Origin: Nocardioides lijunqiniae
GTDB taxonomy: Bacteria; Actinomycetota; Actinomycetes; Propionibacteriales; Nocardioidaceae
Reading direction: 5' to 3'
Length of the DNA stretch: 59,681 bases
Assembly: GCF_015024225.1 (NCBI RefSeq)
Contig: NZ_JACJGM010000036.1
Coordinates: forward strand, 1 to 59,681
Positions 8,089 through 15,540 of the stretch are shown here, piece after piece. The position numbers and the translations under genes are program-made. The notes beneath the pieces are model-generated. The model saw only the letters and a list, made by a program, of their open reading frames with translations, made no database searches and was not told the DNA's origin. Position 1 is the stretch's first letter. Each line of letters begins with the position of its first letter.

Positions 8089-9707
8089 GACGCCTCTCCC
8101 TTGCTGTCGGTGGGGCTGTCGGTGGGGCCGCCGGTCTGGCCGCCCCTAGGGCTGTCGGTGGACCGGTCGCCGGCCAGCGCCCGGAGCAGCTCGGAGCTGC
8201 TCAGGTTGCGGCTGTCGAGCTCGGACTGCGCGGAGCCGTCGTGCAGGACGACGATGCGGTCGGCGCCCTCCACCAGCTCGTCCATCTCGCTGGAGATCAG
8301 GACGACCGCGAGGCCCTGCTGGGCCAGCTCGTCGATGAGGGACTGCACCTCGCTCTTGGCGCCCACGTCGATGCCGCGGGTGGGCTCGTCGAGGAGGAAC
8401 ACCGTGGGCTCGGTGCACAGCCAGCGCGCGATCAGCACCTTCTGCTGGTTGCCGCCGGAGAGCTCGCGCACCTTCTGCTGCGGGCTCGAGGCCTTGATCT
8501 GCAGGCGGCGCATGAAGGTCTCGACGAGCGCATCGATCTTCCCCTCGGAGACCACGCCGGCCCGCGACATGCGGGGCAGCACGGCCAGCGCGATGTTGTC
8601 GCGCACCGACAGGTCCGGGATGATCCCCTCGGCCTTGCGGTCCTCCGACAGCAGCGCGATCCCGGCGCTCAGAGCCCGGCGCACGGAGTTGGCGCGCACC
8701 TTCTTGCCCGACACCGTCACCTCGCCGGCGTCGGTGTGCATGGCGCCGTAGATCGCCTTGACGGTCTCGCTGCGCCCGGAGCCGAGCAGTCCCGCCAGCC
8801 CGACCACCTCGCCGGGACGCACCGTGAGGTCGATGCCGTGCAGTCGGTTGCGCACCTCGATGCCGGAGACGACCATCGCCGGCTCCTCGCTGCGGCGGTG
8901 GGACTCCCCGAACTCGGTCGCGCCCTCGGAGGCCACCTCCTCCACGTCGCGCCCGAGCATGCTGGAGACCAGCTCCAGCCGGCTCATCTCGGCCAGCGGG
9001 CCGGTGTGCACCCAGCGACCGTCGCGCAGGATCGTCACCCGGTCGCACAGCTCCCACAGCTCGTCGAGCCGGTGGGAGACGAAGACCAGGCCCACCCCGC
9101 GGTCGCGCAGCCGTCGCGCGACGGTGAAGAGGGTGGTCACCTCCTTGGCCTCCAGCGAGGACGTCGGCTCGTCCATGATCACCACGCGGCTCTCGACCGA
9201 CATGGCCCGCGCGAGCGCGACCATCTGCTGCGCGCCGAGGCCCAGCCGGCCCAGCTCCTTGCTGACGTCGAGCTCGATCGTCAGCTCCCGCATCAGCTCG
9301 CGGGCCTGCTGGTTCATGGACCGGACGTCGATCAGGCCGAACCGGTTGCGCGGCTCGCGTCCCAGGAAGATGTTGCGGGCCACGCTGAGCAGCGGGACCA
9401 GGTTGACCTCCTGGTAGATCGTCGAGATGCCGACGTCCTGCGCGTCGGAGGGACCCCGGAAGTGCCGGGTCTCCCCCGCGTAGCGCACCTCCCCCGCGTC
9501 GGGGGCGTAGACGCCGGTGAGGACCTTGATCAGCGTGGACTTGCCGGCGCCGTTCTCGCCGACGAGCGCGTGGATCTCGCCGGGGGCGAGCTGGAAGTCC
9601 ACGCCGCGCAGGGCGTGGACGCCGCCGAAGGTCTTGGTGACCCCGACCGTCTCGAGGACGGGGTCACCGGTGCCTCGCGCCGGTGTGGTGGTGGTCGTGG
9701 AGGTCAC
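8085..9707 (-). CDS. sugar ABC transporter ATP-binding protein, two fused ABC domains (YtfR/RbsA/MglA-like)
   Basis: A 540-residue double ATPase. The first domain has Walker A GENGAGKSTLIKVLTG, a degenerate signature (LGLGAQQMVALARA) and Walker B VVIMDEPTSSLEAKE. The second has a degenerate Walker A (GLLGSGRSETVKAIYG) and an intact LSGGNQQKVLIARWL signature with FLLDEPTRGIDVGAKSE. This asymmetry is normal for RbsA/MglA-type subunits. The C-terminus is a low-complexity Pro/Thr/Ser/Asp tail encoded by tandem 12-bp CTGTCGGTGGGG units (8104-8127). It lies 8 nt after the binding-protein gene. Confidence 0.95.
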   Translation of the reverse strand: MTSTTTTTPARGTGDPVLETVGVTKTFGGVHALRGVDFQLAPGEIHALVGENGAGKSTLIKVLTGVYAPDAGEVRYAGETRHFRGPSDAQDVGISTIYQEVNLVPLLSVARNIFLGREPRNRFGLIDVRSMNQQARELMRELTIELDVSKELGRLGLGAQQMVALARAMSVESRVVIMDEPTSSLEAKEVTTLFTVARRLRDRGVGLVFVSHRLDELWELCDRVTILRDGRWVHTGPLAEMSRLELVSSMLGRDVEEVASEGATEFGESHRRSEEPAMVVSGIEVRNRLHGIDLTVRPGEVVGLAGLLGSGRSETVKAIYGAMHTDAGEVTVSGKKVRANSVRRALSAGIALLSEDRKAEGIIPDLSVRDNIALAVLPRMSRAGVVSEGKIDALVETFMRRLQIKASSPQQKVRELSGGNQQKVLIARWLCTEPTVFLLDEPTRGIDVGAKSEVQSLIDELAQQGLAVVLISSEMDELVEGADRIVVLHDGSAQSELDSRNLSSSELLRALAGDRSTDSPRGGQTGGPTDSPTDSKGEAS

Positions 9708-9715
9708 GCGGCTCC

Positions 9716-10792
9716 TCAGAAGGCCTTGCTCAGGTCCTGCTCGGCGTTCTCCGAGGTGTACTCGTCGTCCTCGATGATGACGTCCTCGGGGATCTCCTCG
9801 CCGGCGTAGAACTTGGTCATGGTCTCGAAGGCGAGCGGGCCGAAGCGCGGGTTGGACTCGATCACGGCGTTGATGTCGCCGTCGACGATGCCCTGGACGG
9901 CGTTGCGGGTGCCGTCGATGGACACGATCTTGATGTCCTCTCCCGGGTCCTTGCCGGCGGCCGAGACGGCGGTGACGGCGCCGAGCGCCATCTCGTCGTT
10001 GTGGGCGTAGATGGCGGTGATGTCGGGGTTGGACTGGAGCAGCTGCTCGGTGACCGTCTGGCCCTCGTCGCGCGCGAAGTTGGCCGTCTGCTCGACGACG
10101 ATCTCCAGGTCGGGGTACTCCTTCTCGACCTGCTCCTTGAAACCGGCGTTGCGCTCGTCGGTGACGTTGTTGCCGGAGGAGCCGAGCAGGATGGCGACCT
10201 TGCCCTCGCCGCCGGTGGCCTCGTTCATCGCGTCGGCCGCGCGCACGCCCTGGTCGTAGAAGTCCGAGCCCAGGAAGGCGACGTAGTCGGAGCAGGACTG
10301 GTTGGTGACCTTGCGGTCGATCGTGAGGACCGGGACGCCCTTCTGCTTGGCCGCGGCCAGGGCCGGGTCCAGGCCGTCGGAGTTGACCGGCGCGACGATG
10401 AGCATCTGGACGCCCTGGTTGAGCATGTCCTGGATGTCGGCGATCTGCTTGGGCAGCTCGGCGTTGGCGTTGGTGACGATCAGCTTCTTGACGCCGGCCT
10501 CCTTGGCCGCGCTCTTGATCGAGGCGGTCTCGGCGGCGCGGAACGCGGCGGTGTCGGGCTCGGACTGGGAGAAGCCGACGACGGCGTTCTTCAGGTCGAG
10601 CTTCTCGGCGCCGTACTTGTCGAGGGTGCAGCCGGGGCCGGCGGACTCGCTCTCCTTGACCACCTGCTTGTCGTCGCCCGCGGGCTGGTCGTTGGCGGAG
10701 TCGTCGCCGGAGTTGGTGCAGCCGGCCAGCGCCAGGCTCGCGGTGGCGGCGACCGCCAGCGTCTTCCAGGCCGAGAATGTCGTGCTCGTCAT
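9716..10792 (-). CDS. sugar ABC transporter substrate-binding lipoprotein (YtfQ-like)
   Basis: A 358-residue periplasmic-binding-protein-type lipoprotein. The signal peptide ends in lipobox LALAGC (Cys25), after which an acidic, Ser-rich linker precedes the type I sugar-binding fold. VVGFSQSEPDTAAFRAAETA, LNQGVQMLIVAPVNSDGL and KGVPVLTIDRKV resemble the galactofuranose-binding protein YtfQ more than ribose RbsB, judged from memory of the families. It is the first gene of the importer operon and is divergent from the DeoR-type regulator. The ATG has AAGGAG upstream. Confidence 0.93.
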   Translation of the reverse strand: MTSTTFSAWKTLAVAATASLALAGCTNSGDDSANDQPAGDDKQVVKESESAGPGCTLDKYGAEKLDLKNAVVGFSQSEPDTAAFRAAETASIKSAAKEAGVKKLIVTNANAELPKQIADIQDMLNQGVQMLIVAPVNSDGLDPALAAAKQKGVPVLTIDRKVTNQSCSDYVAFLGSDFYDQGVRAADAMNEATGGEGKVAILLGSSGNNVTDERNAGFKEQVEKEYPDLEIVVEQTANFARDEGQTVTEQLLQSNPDITAIYAHNDEMALGAVTAVSAAGKDPGEDIKIVSIDGTRNAVQGIVDGDINAVIESNPRFGPLAFETMTKFYAGEEIPEDVIIEDDEYTSENAEQDLSKAF

Positions 10793-11027
10793 GAGGTGCT
10801 CCTTGGAAACGTCCGGTTAGGGGATGAGACAGCCGTCACACACGGGCTCGAGGTAAGCAAACATGGTCGAACAAAAAAGCGCAATCACCCACACGGGCGA
10901 ACTCTCCCAGCATTTCGTTGTGCGGATCTGCTTGAATGTGACCCACACCACCCGTCAGACTCTGCTGAACCCACGGATCCGCGCACTTTCGCACACAGGT
11001 TCACAGCCGCCGACCTCAGGAGACGTC
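10793..11027. promoter_or_regulatory. divergent promoter region of the ABC importer and the DeoR regulator
   Basis: This stretch is noticeably richer in A and T than its surroundings, including an AAAAAA run near 10873. It carries repeated CACAC-type words (GTCACACACGGG near 10834, TCACCCACACGGG near 10887, GTGACCCACACC near 10939 and CGCACACAGGTTCAC near 10990), which could be operator copies for the DeoR protein. The open frame of the regulator continues through most of it, but codon use there looks non-coding. No clear -10/-35 pair was identified. Confidence 0.4.
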
Positions 11028-11840
11028 ATCCTCGCCGCCGAACGACAGACCCGGATTCTGCGCGAGGTGGAGCACCGCGGCGCCGTCCGGGTCTCCGAGC
11101 TCGCCCGGCTGCTCAACGTCTCGGACATGACCATCCGGCGCGACCTCGACACGCTCGCCGCCCAGGGCCAGCTGGCGAAGGTGCACGGCGGCGCCACCGT
11201 CACCGGCGGCGGCAAGCCGAGCACCGACGAGCCCGGCTTCGAGGCCAAGTGGGCGCGCCAGACGGCCGAGAAGGAGGCCATCGCGGCCGCCGCCGCGGCG
11301 CTGGTGCAGCCCGGGTCCGCCGTCGGGCTCTCGGCCGGGACCACCACCTGGACCCTCGCCCACCACCTGCGCGACATCCCGGGTCTCACGGTCGTCACGA
11401 ACTCGATGCGGGTCGCGGAGGTGCTGCACACCGGCGGCACCGAGGCCCCCAACGTCGTGCTCACCGGCGGCGTCCGCACCCCCTCGGACGCGCTCGTGGG
11501 GCCGGTGGCGGTGTCGTCGCTGCGGCTGCTGCACCTCGACGTCGTGTTCCTGGGCGTCCACGGCATGACCGCGCGCGCCGGCTTCACCACACCCAACCTG
11601 CACGAGGCCGACACCGACCAGGCGCTGGTCGCGGCCGGTCAGCGGCTGGTGGTGCTCGCCGACCACACCAAGTGGGGGATCATCGGCATCAGCACCATCG
11701 TCCCGCTCGACCAGGCCGACGTCGTGGTGAGCGACGAGGGCCTGTCCCCCGACGCCCGCACGCTGATCGCCGAGGCCGGCGCCGAGCTCGTCCTCGCGCC
11801 GTACGCCGCCCCACGTGCGGTCGACGCCGCCGCCGACTGA
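10863..11840 (+). CDS. DeoR-family transcriptional regulator
   Basis: A DeoR/GlpR-type sugar-phosphate-responsive regulator. The winged helix is ERQTRILREVEHRGAVRVSE then LARLLNVSDMTIRRDLDTLA with KVHGGATV. The sensor domain has GLSAGTTTWTLAHHL and TVVTNSMRVAEVL. The start is uncertain. ATG 10863 has GAGGT 8 nt upstream and is given here as the outer limit, but the first 55 codons have poor GC3 and no DeoR similarity. The domain starts at ILAAERQ, whose ATC codon at 11028 sits 5 nt after AGGAG, so AUC initiation is possible. GTG at 10920 or 10938 are other options. It is divergent from the ABC importer, which it probably controls. Confidence 0.85.
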   Translation: MVEQKSAITHTGELSQHFVVRICLNVTHTTRQTLLNPRIRALSHTGSQPPTSGDVILAAERQTRILREVEHRGAVRVSELARLLNVSDMTIRRDLDTLAAQGQLAKVHGGATVTGGGKPSTDEPGFEAKWARQTAEKEAIAAAAAALVQPGSAVGLSAGTTTWTLAHHLRDIPGLTVVTNSMRVAEVLHTGGTEAPNVVLTGGVRTPSDALVGPVAVSSLRLLHLDVVFLGVHGMTARAGFTTPNLHEADTDQALVAAGQRLVVLADHTKWGIIGISTIVPLDQADVVVSDEGLSPDARTLIAEAGAELVLAPYAAPRAVDAAAD

Positions 11841-11860
11841 GGGGCGGCGGGCCGCCGGGA

Positions 11861-11886
11861 CCGGTACCAGCAGATGCCGGTACCGG
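11861..11886. terminator. terminator hairpin between convergent genes
   Basis: CCGGTACC (11861-11868) pairs with GGTACCGG (11879-11886) around a 10-nt loop, between the stop of the DeoR gene (+) and the stop of the kinase gene (-). It can serve both directions. Confidence 0.65.
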
Positions 11887-11893
11887 ACGCGGG

Positions 11894-12949
11894 TCAGAGC
11901 ATGCTGCCGGCAGGCCAGACGAGCACGACGCGCGCTCCGCCGCCGGGCGCGTCGGCGATCGTGACCGTGCCGCCGTGGGCGCGCACGAGGCCGTTGACGA
12001 GGTAGAGGCCCAGCCCGGAGCCGCCGCTGACTCCCCCGCGCCAGAACTTGGTGAACACGCGGCGCCGCAGCTCCACGGGGATGCCCTCGCCCTCGTCGTC
12101 GACGGTGAGCTCGACGCCCGGCGTCTCGGCGGTGTCGGGGAGGGCGGCCAGGCGCACCGAGACCCGGCCCTCGCCGTGCCGCACGGCGTTCTCGATCAGG
12201 TTGGTCACCACCTGGGTGAACTTGTCGGGGTCGACGTTGACCTGGGGCAGGTCGCCGACGACGTCGAGGTCGATCTCGCGTGCGGTGCCGGCCGCGACGG
12301 ACTCCGCGATGCGGCCCACCAGCACCGCCGCGTCGGAGGGCCGCGGGTGCAGCTGGAGACGGCCGGTGTCGATGCGGGCCACGTCGAGCAGCTCGGCGAT
12401 CAGGCGGCTGAGCCGGTCGGAGTCGGCGTGCACGGTGGTGAGCATCAGCTTCTTCTGCTCGTCGCTGAGCTTGTCCCAGCGGTTGAGCAGCGCCTGCACG
12501 AAGCCCTTCACCCCGGTCAGGGGCGAGCGCAGCTCGTGCGCCACCGTGGCGACCAGGTCGGAGCGCTCGCGGTCGAGCCGGGCCCGGCCCCGCCCCGAGC
12601 GGATCGTGACCGACACCCGCGACACCGGCTCGCGCAGCGAGGGCCGCTCGATCCGCGCCGTCACCAGCACCTCGGTGCCGTTCGGCAGCAGCCACGACTG
12701 CTCGGGCACGCCGGTGCGGGTGACCAGACCGCCGTACGGCGCGTTGGCGGCGTGCCAGGCGGTCCCGTCGTGGTCCTGCAGCGCGAGGACGTCGGCGAGC
12801 GGGCGACCGACCAGCTCGGCGACCTCGCCGCCGAGCATCCGCGCGGCCAGCCGGCTCACGAGCACGACCGTCCCCTGGCCGTCCGCGACGACGACGCCGT
12901 CGGGAAGGGCGTCGGCGAGCGCCTGCGCGCTCACGATCTCCCCGGCCAT
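11894..12949 (-). CDS. soluble sensor histidine kinase with PAS domain (orphan)
   Basis: A 351-residue kinase with no membrane segment. Residues about 8-115 form a PAS domain (LPDGVVVADGQGTVVLVSRL, ending near PNGTEVLVTARIER). HisKA follows with the phospho-acceptor H138 in VATVAHELRSPLTG. The HATPase domain has the N-box NLIENAVRHG, G1 DDEGEGIP and G2 GGSGLGLYLV. No response regulator gene is adjacent, so its partner is encoded elsewhere. It lies downstream of infC-rpmI-rplT-methyltransferase and starts 19 nt past the methyltransferase stop. It has its own TAGGGT -10 box 6 nt before the ATG. Confidence 0.93.
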   Translation of the reverse strand: MAGEIVSAQALADALPDGVVVADGQGTVVLVSRLAARMLGGEVAELVGRPLADVLALQDHDGTAWHAANAPYGGLVTRTGVPEQSWLLPNGTEVLVTARIERPSLREPVSRVSVTIRSGRGRARLDRERSDLVATVAHELRSPLTGVKGFVQALLNRWDKLSDEQKKLMLTTVHADSDRLSRLIAELLDVARIDTGRLQLHPRPSDAAVLVGRIAESVAAGTAREIDLDVVGDLPQVNVDPDKFTQVVTNLIENAVRHGEGRVSVRLAALPDTAETPGVELTVDDEGEGIPVELRRRVFTKFWRGGVSGGSGLGLYLVNGLVRAHGGTVTIADAPGGGARVVLVWPAGSML

Positions 12950-12955
12950 GCGTGC

Positions 12956-12961
12956 ACCCTA
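12956..12961 (-). promoter_or_regulatory. -10 box for leaderless histidine kinase mRNA
   Basis: TAGGGT on the minus strand, 6 nt before the kinase ATG at 12949, within the 19-nt gap to the upstream methyltransferase gene. The kinase can therefore be transcribed separately from the ribosomal-protein operon. Confidence 0.55.
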
Positions 12962-12968
12962 CGAGGGC

Positions 12969-13781
12969 CTACGAGGGCGCAGTCCCGGGGCCCGCACGGC
13001 GCTGGGTCGTGGCCGAGGCGTAGAGGCACAGGGCGGCGGCGGTGGAGAGGTTGAGGCTCTCGGCGCGACCGTGGATCGGGATCGCCACCCGGTGGTCGGC
13101 CAGGGCGGCCAGCTCCGGCGGCAGCCCCCAGGCCTCGTTGCCGAAGAGCCACGCGGTGGGTCCCGCGAGCAGCTCGCCGGCCTCGAAGAGGTCGACGTCG
13201 CCGGCGCCGTCGGCGGCCAGGACGACCAGGCCCGCGGCCTGCGCGGCGCGGACGGCGGACGCCGCGTCGTCGGTGACCGCGACGGGCAGGTGGAAGACGC
13301 TGCCGACGCTCGCGCGCACCGTCTTGGGGTTGTAGACGTCCACCGAGCTCCCGGCCAGGACGACGGCCCCGGCGCCAGCTGCGTCAGCCGAGCGGATGAC
13401 CGTGCCGGCGTTGCCGGGGTCGCGGACGTCGGCGCACAGCGCGATCAGCCGCGGCGCGGGGTCGAGCAGGTGCTCCAGGGGCCGGTCCAGGAAGCGGCAG
13501 AGCGCGACGACACCGGCCGGGCTCACGCTGTCGCTGAGCGAGGCCAGCGCGCGGTCGTCGACGAGCGTCCACACCGGAGCGGCCGACGCGAGGTCGGCGT
13601 ACTGCTCGGTGGCGGCCGGGGTGGCGAACACCTCGACCGCGCAGCCGGGCACGCCGAGCGCGCCCTCCACGGCCTTCGGGCCGTCGGCAAGGAACAGCCG
13701 CCGCTCGGATCGCTCCGAGCGGCGGCTGAGCTTGCGCGCGTCCTTGAGCCGGGCGTTGCCCGACGTCAGCGGGGTGTTCAG
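12969..13781 (-). CDS. SpoU/TrmH-family RNA 2'-O-methyltransferase (probable CTG start)
   Basis: A 270-residue SPOUT methyltransferase acting on rRNA or tRNA ribose. The N-terminal substrate-binding domain begins LTSGNARLKDARKLSRRSE. The three SpoU motifs are present: CADVRDPGNAGTVIRSADA, WLFGNEAWGLP and VAIPIHGRAESLNLSTAAAL. The conserved N-terminus begins directly after the rplT stop. The only plausible start there is a CTG at 13781-13779 that overlaps the rplT TGA (CTGA). The first in-frame GTG lies about 35 codons inside conserved sequence, and no other standard start codon fits. Translation is probably by termination-reinitiation from rplT. The exact target nucleotide is not predictable. 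Confidence 0.9.
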   Translation of the reverse strand: MNTPLTSGNARLKDARKLSRRSERSERRLFLADGPKAVEGALGVPGCAVEVFATPAATEQYADLASAAPVWTLVDDRALASLSDSVSPAGVVALCRFLDRPLEHLLDPAPRLIALCADVRDPGNAGTVIRSADAAGAGAVVLAGSSVDVYNPKTVRASVGSVFHLPVAVTDDAASAVRAAQAAGLVVLAADGAGDVDLFEAGELLAGPTAWLFGNEAWGLPPELAALADHRVAIPIHGRAESLNLSTAAALCLYASATTQRRAGPGTAPS

Positions 13782-14170
13782 GCCGTGGCCTCGACCTTGG
13801 GCGCGTTGACGTCCTCGGGCAGGGCCGCACGGGCGGCCTCGAGGATCGCGGTGAACGCGGCCGGGTCGTTGACGGCCAGGTCGGCGAGGATCTTGCGGTC
13901 GACCTCGATGCCGGCCAGGTTCAGGCCCTGGATGAAGCGGTTGTAGGTCATGCCCTGCGCACGCGCGGCGGCGTTGATGCGCTGGATCCACAGCTTGCGG
14001 AAGTTGCCCTTGTTCTTGCGGCGGTCGTTGTAGCTGTAGACCAGGGAGTGGGTGACCTGCTCCTTGGCCTTGCGGTACAGACGCGAGCGCTGGCCGCGGT
14101 AGCCGGCGGCGCGCTCGAGGGTGGTACGGCGCTTCTTCTGGGCGTTCACTGCCCGCTTGACGCGTGCCAT
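13778..14170 (-). CDS. rplT: 50S ribosomal protein L20
   Basis: A 130-residue L20 with the conserved ARVKRAVNAQKKRRTTLERA start, GYRGQRSRLYRKAKEQVTHS, YNDRRKNKGNFRKLWIQRIN and NRFIQGLNLAGIEVDRKIL. It is an early assembly protein of the 50S subunit and in some bacteria represses its own operon. It follows rpmI by 67 nt and its stop codon overlaps the putative CTG start of the methyltransferase gene. The C-terminus is slightly extended, as usual in actinobacteria. Confidence 0.98.
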   Translation of the reverse strand: MARVKRAVNAQKKRRTTLERAAGYRGQRSRLYRKAKEQVTHSLVYSYNDRRKNKGNFRKLWIQRINAAARAQGMTYNRFIQGLNLAGIEVDRKILADLAVNDPAAFTAILEAARAALPEDVNAPKVEATA

Positions 14171-14237
14171 GGTGTTACTCCTTGGTGCTGAAGTTGCTCG
14201 ATCGAGGTGCCTCGACCAACGAACGGGTGGACGAGGG

Positions 14238-14432
14238 TCAGATGCCGAGCATCTTCTTGGCGCGCTTGGTGTCGGCCTTGGCGACCTCCACCGTGCCGGT
14301 CAGGCGACGCGTGACCTTGGAGGCCTTCTTCTCCAGGTTGTGGCGCTTGCCCGCCTTCTCGCGAAGGATCTTGCCCGAGCCGGTCACGCGGAAGCGCTTG
14401 CCGGCACCGGAGTGGCTCTTGTTCTTCGGCAT
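14238..14432 (-). CDS. rpmI: 50S ribosomal protein L35
   Basis: A 64-residue basic L35: MPKNKSHSGAGKRFRVTGSG followed by KILREKAGKRHNLEKKASK. The ATG at 14432 is preceded by a GAAAGAGAGAGA-type purine run. The frame stays open upstream of this ATG but that part is not L35-like. It sits between infC (79 nt upstream) and rplT in the classic infC-rpmI-rplT operon. Confidence 0.97.
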   Translation of the reverse strand: MPKNKSHSGAGKRFRVTGSGKILREKAGKRHNLEKKASKVTRRLTGTVEVAKADTKRAKKMLGI

Positions 14433-14511
14433 TCTGTCTCTCTCTTTCGGTCGTGGTCGCGCAGGCGCGACCCGATCGGCTGCTGGCCGGCGTGTCCGCC
14501 GGCCCGGGGTC

Positions 14512-15195
14512 TCAGGCCTCGATCTCGGGATCGAGGTTCTCGGAGCGGCCGCGCTCCTTCTTCTGCGCGACCGGCCCGGCTGCGTGGGCGGCGTCACGCT
14601 CGGCCTTCTCGGCGTCCACGACGGCGGCACGCTCGGCCATCTTGGTCTCCTTCTCGGCCTGCATGTCGACCTTGGCGTCGGCCTTCTTCTTGTGCGGGCC
14701 GAGGACCATGATCATGTTGCGGCCGTCCTGCTTGGGCGACGACTCGACGAAGCCCAGCTCGGTGACGTCCTCGGCCAGGCGCTGCAGCAGGCGGAAGCCC
14801 AGCTCGGGGCGGTGCTGCTCGCGACCGCGGAACATGATCGTGATCTTGACCTTGTCGCCGGCGCGCAGGAACCGCACCACGTGACCCTTCTTGGTCTCGT
14901 AGTCGTGCGCGTCGATCTTGGGACGAAGCTTCATCTCCTTGATGATCACGTTCGTCTGGTTCCGGCGCGCCTCACGGGCCTTCTGGGCGTTCTCGTACTT
15001 GAACTTCCCGTAGTCCATGAGCTTGCACACGGGCGGCTTGCCCTGGGGCGCGATCTCGACGAGGTCGAGGTCGGCCTCCTGGGCCAGCTTGAGGGCCTGG
15101 TCGGTCGGCACGATGCCGACCGTCTCGCCGTTGGGTCCGACGAGGCGGACCTCGGGAACCCGGATCCGCTCGTTGATACGAAGCTCGGTGCTGAT
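14512..15195 (-). CDS. infC: translation initiation factor IF-3 (ATC start)
   Basis: A 227-residue IF3. The N-domain begins STELRINERIRVPEVRLVG, the linker is rich in Lys/Arg, and the C-domain has IKEMKLRPKIDAHDYETKKG and KITIMFRGREQHRPELGFRL. An acidic/Lys-rich tail (about residues 170-227) is usual in actinobacteria. The start is assigned to ATC at 15195-15193: GGAGG lies 4 nt upstream and the protein family begins exactly at (M)STELRIN. No ATG, GTG or TTG fits. infC is known to use rare AUU/AUC starts that IF3 itself discriminates against, giving autorepression. The 345-nt leader carries strong hairpins. Confidence 0.96.
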   Translation of the reverse strand: MSTELRINERIRVPEVRLVGPNGETVGIVPTDQALKLAQEADLDLVEIAPQGKPPVCKLMDYGKFKYENAQKAREARRNQTNVIIKEMKLRPKIDAHDYETKKGHVVRFLRAGDKVKITIMFRGREQHRPELGFRLLQRLAEDVTELGFVESSPKQDGRNMIMVLGPHKKKADAKVDMQAEKETKMAERAAVVDAEKAERDAAHAAGPVAQKKERGRSENLDPEIEA

Positions 15196-15540
15196 GTGTC
15201 CTCCAGTGTGTTCGGGGCCCGGGAGTCGCCCCCGAAATGGAGAACGGCTCCCGCTTGTCTCAAGCGGAAGCCAGTCGCATCGCGTCCACCCGTCAGGCTT
15301 CTGCGACTCCGTAGGCTTCGGGATCACGCGTGCGCTGGGCGCTCGCGCAAGGCCGGAGCCTGCGGGACCGGACCCGACGACCTGTCTCGGCCGATGCGGG
15401 TGGGAGACGATGAAGCTGACTCCGCTTGTGTGATCGGTCCAGTTTCCTGGACTGGTCGGTCAACGCCGCATGCTATCGGACTATTCCGTCACGCGCCCAA
15501 TCGCCTGGCTGGACCACGCGCCGCGGGCCGCTCCACGGCC
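15196..15540 (-). promoter_or_regulatory. infC operon 5' leader with stable hairpins
   Basis: No gene is seen in these 345 nt. On the minus strand three stem-loops stand out. Positions 15437-15452 form a 6-bp stem GTCCAG/CTGGAC with a GAAA tetraloop. Positions 15246-15272 form a 12-bp stem (one G-U) closed by AGA. Positions 15211-15236 form a 7-bp TTCGGGG/CCCCGAA stem about 8 nt from the infC GGAGG. The last two lie between the likely transcription start and the ribosome-binding site, so attenuation or translational control by L20 or IF3 is possible. A TTGACC -35-like word is at 15458-15463, with no clear -10. Confidence 0.55.

Noticed and set aside
8104..8161. Tandem CTGTCGGTGGGG units
   Set aside because: They lie inside the 3' end of the ABC ATPase gene and encode a low-complexity Pro/Thr/Asp/Ser tail. 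This is a coding microsatellite rather than a regulatory repeat.
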